Shown piece by piece: positions 58,501-64,000 of a DNA stretch of 64,000 nucleotides (its first letter is position 1; each line of letters starts with the position of its first letter). Under the pieces are notes generated by a model. That model saw only the letters and a list, made by a program, of their open reading frames with translations. It was not told where the DNA came from and ran no database searches. Source of the DNA: Leucocoprinus leucothites (lineage: Eukaryota; Basidiomycota; Agaricomycetes; Agaricales; Agaricaceae); NCBI GenBank assembly GCA_013368445.1, contig JAACJO010000022.1, positions 310,001-374,000 of the forward strand. Direction: 5' to 3'. The translations under genes were made by a program, and so were the position numbers.

Positions 58501-60205
58501 TATATGGTTCTGTTCTGTTCAAATCTCTTCATCAGGTATGGTTCCAAGCCATAGAATGAGTTCTTTGGGTACAAGACAGCATAGACAGGGGAATTTTCCA
58601 AAATATTATATGAGAGTTATCAGCACCCTAACCAATTACTTTAGTATATAGCAAAAGCATGAAACAATCACTCACTTTTCTGGATAATCCATGCCATATA
58701 TAGATATCCTCAAAAAGACCTTGGGAATTCCATCAAAAAACTGAACAATAAAACCATTTTTGTACCAGTCAACAAATTCTTTGTCCATCAGAAGTAACCA
58801 GATTGCATATATGAGTAATCTTTGACAGTTGGTGAAAGTAAGATCAGATGGATATTTGCCATAAATAGCATGATAGTAGTCTTTGAATTTATTGCCAAGC
58901 TGATAAAATACTGATCAGTTTCAACATGTTATGTTAAAATATGTTTGTATCTTTGGGATATATGCAAGATGATGTGACAAACAGCTGCTTGGCTTTCTAT
59001 GGACATATTTTGATATATTACCAAAGAACATATAAATTGGCCATAATGATGCATTGCCAAAAGTTGTAAGTTGTGTCAAGTCAGACCAGTATATCAATAA
59101 GAGAACTATGGTCTCAAGTTGGGGGTCATCTTGTAGTTAAGACTTGATTTTTCATATTCATTGATGAAAGCATCTGCTGAGTAGAGCTCTGAATATATCC
59201 ATTCAGATGGTCCTTCAGAAGATGGTTGCCAGTATATTTGGTGTAGTGTGAGATGAAAATGCTGAGCTAAAGGCTCAGGGAGTGCAGCCTTGATAACCTC
59301 AGTTGGCTGCTGATACTATAGTCCTGGTGCAGAATAAGTAGGGATGGATTCAGCCCTTGAGTAAGCAACCTTTTCAGTAGGGATTGGGATGTTAACTGAG
59401 GTGGGGATCCATTTATCTATTGTTGCAAACAGTGAGTCAGATTCATTGACCCAGTTATCAAGACACTGGTTTTCTCGACTAGCACAGAAACCCTGGAGAT
59501 CATCTTTACAGAAGTCCTCTGCCCAAATAACCTCCCAGACTAAGCAATCAAGTTTGGTATGGGATTTCAGGGTGAAAGCTCCATAGAACCAGTTCATGAG
59601 CTGAAAGGTTGTCAGATTCAAGAATGGTGTGAAATATGACTCCTGTAGAGTTTTGACTGATGATCCAAAGCATGACCACCAGTTATCTGATTTTTCAGCT
59701 GCTAATTCAACTGCAAAGTTAGGGGAGTCTGTGCTATAAGTAGCTGACTTGAGTCCATCAGGAGTGTATGAAGGGGGTCCACCATTGTATCTGTGGAAAA
59801 CACGAAATGTATTGGGAGAGGTGGTATATACATGAAGGGACTGAGATGAGTCTACAGTAGGTATAGCCTCAACCTCAGGAATTATAGGTGGAGGTGAGGG
59901 GGGAAGTTCATCTGTATAGTTGTTATAGTGTGATGAAGCATTGATTTTGCAGTTGGGATGGCCAGAAGGTCATTCTGTAGGAGCAGGGGAGGCCAGCTCC
60001 TGGGGAGAGAAAGGTGCAAATGGAAGACCATCATCAAACTTGATGTTCTATTGGTAACAACAGGTAAATACATATGTGCTAAATCATAAAAATAAAAATA
60101 ACCTGAGTACCTGGTACAGCCTCTTTCTATATCCTTCATCTCGGTATCCTGTGCTCTATTCTTGAGCTCCTTTTCCCTTTGATGCTGAGCTGAATTGCAG
60201 TGCAT
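55595..60205 (-). pseudogene. Plavaka-type transposase, decayed
   Basis: Minus-strand fragments in family order: QLMNWFYGAFTLKSHTKLD (about 59570) and the FCASRENQCLDNW segment; KFKDYYHAIYGKYPSDLTF to VFLRISIYGMDYPEK (about 58890-58670); MVAPDLLHEFELGIWKCTF (about 58270); NDPSAMKKLAGHDYEDLL (about 57540); LATWHSLAKLCLYTESTL (about 57340); FQLNTYKYHLLGDYASYI (about 57110); MVLSPETGEEYACFHPYWY (about 56370); PFGFINPHHILHATHIVPAF (about 56130); and MMMRYRGGGVSHKS (about 55900). The reading frame carries at least three stops, TGA 56422-56424, TAA 56416-56418 and TGA 56245-56247, each explained by C-to-T change of Arg or Gln codons. A solo LTR (57611-58170) is inserted within it. Plavaka is a CACTA-related DNA transposon common in basidiomycetes. 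Confidence 0.82.
57611..58170 (+). mobile_element. Solo LTR (family A), inside Plavaka
   Basis: 560 bp from TGTCATGAGC to GCACTTAACA, flanked by the 5-bp duplication TATAT (57606-57610 and 58171-58175). It contains CGTATATAAGT, a TATA box, at 57901-57911. Ends and length match the LTR at 62977-63522. The TSD is low-complexity, so the family match is the stronger evidence. Confidence 0.72.
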
Positions 60206-60226
60206 TATAATGATGCCAACTATAGT

Positions 60227-60877
60227 TGTTATGTATATTGATTATATCTAGCATTTGTTTCCTATATAATACGAAGTCAATATTAGCTTTACTTAAGTAA
60301 TATCACAATTATATTTTCTCTTTATTTGTTCTTGTATTTCCTAGTTTGTTTTGGCTCATTTACTTTGCCTCATTATGACTCATTATGACTTATTTGGTTT
60401 TGTTTACCTTTTGATGATATGTGATTATTAAATATAGCTGGACTATATTTGGATTTACCTTGTGATTGATCAGATGATCAAAGAAGAACTTCTAAAGCTT
60501 CTTTGACAGATCATGTCTTATATAGTTTAATTAGCATTAAGGAAGCTATATGCTTCTCTTCTTTCATTAGAAGCCCTTAGCCCTAGTTAATAATAGATAC
60601 AGACTTGTATCGTATATAAGTTGTCGACATCTACCAAGGAGAAACATCATTTCTACTTGGTTAGGTAGAGACTCAATACAAGCCTTTATCTATACAAAGT
60701 CAAATTGAAACTTAAGTCATTAAGATCTCAATTACCAAAGTCTTACTATTATAATCACCATATTATAACTCTGACTTAGTAAACAACTTTGTTGCTTAGT
60801 GAGAAGGAGTTCCCTTTGATAAGATCAAGTTGATACTTATCGTGCCAGCTTAGGACCAGGCCGGTGTCACTATAACA
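60227..60877 (+). mobile_element. Solo LTR (family B)
   Basis: 651 bp from TGTTATGTAT to CACTATAACA, with a perfect 5-bp target duplication ATAGT (60222-60226 and 60878-60882). It has CGTATATAAGT at 60611-60621. No internal retroelement sequence adjoins, so it formed by LTR-LTR recombination. Confidence 0.85.
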
Positions 60878-61103
60878 ATAGTACTGTGAAGAGATTGCTT
60901 GTATTTGGCCTTCTGCATGTGCTGTGACAATGAACACTTCTGAGAGGTCTTAAATTCACATCCTGTAGTTGTACACTTGTAGATAAGATGCATAGCTAGG
61001 AGGAAGATGTCTCATAAAGGCTGGAGTGGAAGCTGTTAATGCTGTAGATGTGGATACCTAGGAGATGTTGATGGAAGTCACATGATTCCACACCCTTTGT
61101 GTC

Positions 61104-62430
61104 ATGTCCATGCAAAATACTCCTTGTCTTTGTACTTTTACCATGCCCTCCCCTGATACTGCTACAGAGCAAAACTATAGTGGGCCTGGTCCTAATAGAC
61201 CTAATGAGCATGTCAATAGGTTTTTTGAAGACTTTAATGACTGGATTACACATGGAATGGGCATGATTCTATATATGATACTTTAGTCACCAAGACTTTG
61301 GCTCACTTTAGTCCTGGCTGTTTCCAGCAAAACATCTTGTCTCTTCTTCTATCACTCAGCAGCTCGCTGGATTCCTCAATCTGTCCACCTTTTTGCTGAC
61401 CTTCATATGATAATCATGGCAGAGATTGATAAGGAGCATCCCAAAGAGTGAGAGCTTCCTTTATATGCATATATGCACTAATAACTGCATCATACAGGTA
61501 CAGCGATGAAGACCATCAAGCTTACACCCAGCTTTGTGACCTCATACCAAACTTAACCAATATTTTGGCTGAGTTTGACAAGGATCCAGCTTGTCTTGAC
61601 ACTTTCTGCACATGGGTAAGGGCATTTATTCATCCAGATGAGCTCTATTGATATGAGGTTTCTGTTCAGATGTCTCACTGGGCTGATGGTACTTGTAATG
61701 ATGATACATCTACAGTAAAGGAGTATGCCATATCATATATTCCTCTTGATTCATTCACAACTTGCATACTTCCTCCTATTCTGACTAATGCCAAGTCCCT
61801 TCAGGGATTCAACCACACCATGACCACTTGACTTCTAACTCCCAAAGCTGACATTGAACAGTTAGATGAAGACCCAAGGTAGGCCATTTCTTTTCCATAG
61901 AAGACATGCTTGTGCCCCTGACCAAGACCTATAGTCAATATATCCAGGATGTTCATGATAGGAAAGTCAGGCTCACAGCAGTGAGAATTCCATCCTACAT
62001 ATATGGCGAGATGAGTTATAACTCTAGCAACCCTGATAAAGAGATGTTCAAGGGTCATTATATTCCTCAGGTGAGTCTTGTCCTTTTAGTTTCACCTTGA
62101 TAATGACTACTCTACTCTCTAGATTCACCATTGTATAACAACTGGGCCTTTGTTGGCCCTGACCATGGCTCAAACAGCTCTGAAGAGCTCAAAGGCTGAG
62201 CTTTACCACCAGAGTAAGCTGACTGCCTAGACCATTGCATATGCTTGTGTTCTTGCCTGTCAAACCCTTTCTTCAAGTAAGACATGGACTACCCAAGATA
62301 GAACTTTTGATTATGGTGACTTTTATCATCTGATCCCTCAGCTTCTTGAAGACCAGGACAATCCTTGGGTTAAAGGTGTTCTCAAGTTCTATACTCAGTG
62401 TATGTAACTGGTATTTCTTTTATTTTACTA
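61104..62430 (+). pseudogene. Decayed DUF6698-like gene
   Basis: Fragments of a fungal family I recognise as DUF6698-like: NRPNEHVNRFFEDFNDWI (about 61190-61250), AYTQLCDLIPNLTNILAEF (about 61520), DTSTVKEYAISYIPL (about 61705), ILPPILTNAKSLQGFNH (about 61770). The frame is stopped by TGA 61829-61831 (Arg expected before LLTP) and TAG 62228-62230 (Gln expected). An intron-like GTGAGT...CTCTAG lies at about 62071-62122. Function unknown. The family often lies near transposons in mushrooms, by my recollection only. Confidence 0.5.
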
Positions 62431-62445
62431 ATTAATTAATTTACA

Positions 62446-62786
62446 GTGAAATGCCTAATCTCAACTGCAAATCACACAAGAAGAACACAGGTATCAGCCT
62501 TGATGAAGATGAGGAGGGGACAGTTGCATTTGTTGACCAAATCCTTGAGCTTCATTGCCATTGTGCCCATGTGGCAGTGTATGAGAACACCAATAACAGC
62601 AACCAATGCCATGATGTGTTACCTCTCCACATTGATCACCAGCAAGATATCATTAACAAGATCTGTGGCAGCCAGGCTGGAAAGAAATGCACACATGAAG
62701 ATGACAAAGAGGGTGAGGAGGAGGTAGAGGAGGAGGAGGAGGAGGAGGAGGAGGAGGATGACAAGGAGGAGGAATGGGTTATCTGA
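62446..62786 (+). CDS. Acidic Glu-rich ORF, unrecognised
   Basis: The open frame MPNLNCKSHKKNTG (ATG at 62451) to the stop at 62786 ends in a Glu-rich run encoded by a GAG/GAA repeat (about 62713-62775). A mid-part Cys/His-rich stretch (HCHCAHVAVYENTNNSNQC) is visible. It may be the continuation of the upstream decayed gene or a relic. Confidence 0.35.
62713..62775 (+). repeat. GAG trinucleotide microsatellite
   Basis: An imperfect (GAG)n run coding for poly-Glu. Confidence 0.85.
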
Positions 62787-63705
62787 CAGCACCATCACCA
62801 GCCTACAAGGATGGGTAGAGACAGCTTTGACAGTGAGGAAGAGGGTGATGAAATGCCTCCAGCTAGGCCAGTCCTTAAACTGGTCCCTGTCCCCATCCCT
62901 ACTGCCTACCACCTAACAAAGTCATGGTGGCTTTCTCACTCAGCACTCATTGTCCTGCAAAGCCAAGACCACCCCCTGTCATGATCTGCGATCGCAGCCT
63001 CTCTGATTTGATCTCCGACTATTTTTTCGATTTCCGATTCCCATGATTTTTCATTATCTATCATTTCTATAAATATTTCGCAGCCTGTCTCCACTCATCA
63101 TTCTATCATCCTTTCATTTGCACTCATATTTGTTTCTGCCATTCCATTTATGTTTGTCATTCTCCATTGCATCATGTTTGTCGTTGTCTATTTACTTTTC
63201 ATTTATCTGTTTATTTGTTTATCATCGCATTGTGAGTTTTGCAATATTTACATATTATTTGTCCAATTTTGTGTTATCTTAAATATGTCGTTACTAGCTC
63301 ATGTATTAACTATTCTGAATATTGACTAAGATTCCACTCTGAATTCTCTGTCTATTATTCCTTTAGTGTTGAATTCCAATTCGCACTGTCTGTCATCTTC
63401 CTCGTAGACCAAATCAGTTGATGTGATATTGGAAGGGCGCAGCACATACACTGAAGCCAATGACCGACCTCTCCGTAACTTTCACGCGCTTTGTAAGCAC
63501 CAGCATTTCGCAAATCTTGACACCCCCACAACAACAGTAGTGCCACCCAGCAGCCACCTGTTTCACAAACAACTCAGTGGTCAAACCAGCAAGGCAGTCC
63601 TTCAGCTCAAGGATTGCATCAGCAAGCAGCAGCAAGTCCATTGACTCAGGGACCTTTGACCCCTCAGTTAACCTGTGGTAACAACTTGGCAATCATGGGT
63701 ACTGG
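62787..63705 (+). pseudogene. Gln/Pro-rich ORF split by a solo LTR
   Basis: Left and right of the LTR a frame with Gln/Ser/Pro-rich content can be followed (right part: SSATQQPPVSQTTQWSNQQG, then QGLHQQAAASPLTQGP). Low-complexity only, no family recognised. The link between both halves rests on the LTR target duplication. Confidence 0.3.
62977..63522 (+). mobile_element. Solo LTR (family A), second copy
   Basis: 546 bp from TGTCATGATC to CAAATCTTGACA, with target duplication CCCCC (62972-62976 and 63523-63527). Both family-A copies start TGTCATGA and end with AGCATTT.CGCA...T..ACA. TATAAATA lies at 63069-63076. Confidence 0.75.
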
Positions 63706-64000
63706 TGTGGGAGATTGAGGCAGTAAGGGAGGTCAAGGGGGTTGTGGTTGTGGTTGTGGTCATAGTTGTGGTCATGGATGGGGATGTGTTGGCCACTGAG
63801 GTGAGCTATCTGTTCTATTCTCTGTCATTGGCTGACAGTCAGTGTAGAATCTTGCATTCCATACTTCTCAGTCATTTGTTTTGCCTGGGCACTCTTCTCA
63901 CCCTGTTTTTAGACCTTGTATTTGCTGTATTGCAAGCTCTCATGTACACTGTATTCATTTGGACATATTATGTACTACTACTGTTGAAATAACATTGATA
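63706..64000. other. Right-edge sequence with GTTGTG repeats
   Basis: A short G/T repeat (GTGGTTGTGGTTGTGGT) lies at about 63743-63775. No gene supported. Confidence 0.45.

Noticed and set aside
62713..62775. GAG run as evidence of a functional acidic domain
   Set aside because: Simple trinucleotide expansion in a decayed region; not proof of function.
1..64000. CRISPR array, prokaryotic operon or prophage
   Set aside because: No regularly spaced repeats; intron-rich genes and Helitron, KDZ and Plavaka elements show a fungal nuclear genome.

Overview
The window looks like a nuclear contig from a mushroom-forming basidiomycete (Agaricomycetes). Genes are split by many 41-69 bp GT..AG introns. 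The transposons are types typical of that group: KDZ, Plavaka, Helitron and Tc1/mariner. Several multi-exon gene models close exactly when spliced by hand, with every exon phase and the total length agreeing. They are marked below. No CRISPR array, rRNA or tRNA gene was found.

Layout. 1-789 is the 3' end of a Helitron: the PIF1-like helicase C-terminus plus a hairpin/CTAA terminus. 877-4712 is an amino-acid permease gene split by a 1593-bp Tc1-like element (1318-2910); its remaining exons are intact. 5356-7197 (-) is mitoribosomal protein Mrp51. 7909-9631 (+) is a Golgi-type nucleotide-sugar transporter, head to head with Mrp51. 9.6-14.7 kb is gene-poor, with one doubtful small gene and an 84-bp MITE.

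14979-18387 (-) is a complete KDZ transposase (985 codons, 10 exons). Directly upstream on the same strand is a complete 938-residue Spt5-like NGN/KOW protein (18585-22054). 25.7-33.5 kb holds four intact genes not assignable to known families: a 207-aa and a 371-aa protein that seem to share a motif, a 226-aa GRF-type zinc-finger protein, and a 779-aa protein. Three of the four carry basic nuclear-localisation-like stretches. The KDZ/Spt5-like pair and this block are the best candidates for an undescribed system. Whether they form one mobile unit is inference.

34.7-51.6 kb is a same-strand array of four seven-transmembrane paralogues. One is intact (44579-45896). The others are truncated by a MITE, frameshifted, or missing exon 1. 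A small cysteine-rich tail protein gene (38275-38660), easily missed because of its two introns, lies inside the array. A TA-flanked 707-bp MITE (41720-42426) splits another short ORF. 52413-54084 (-) is an F-box protein.

55.5-64 kb is a CpG-poor transposon graveyard. It holds a decayed Plavaka transposase (-), a decayed DUF6698-like gene (+), a Q/E-rich ORF and three solo LTRs with intact target duplications. The in-frame nonsense codons located in the decayed elements and in one 7TM copy are all C-to-T changes of Arg or Gln codons, which suggests cytosine deamination or a RIP-like process.
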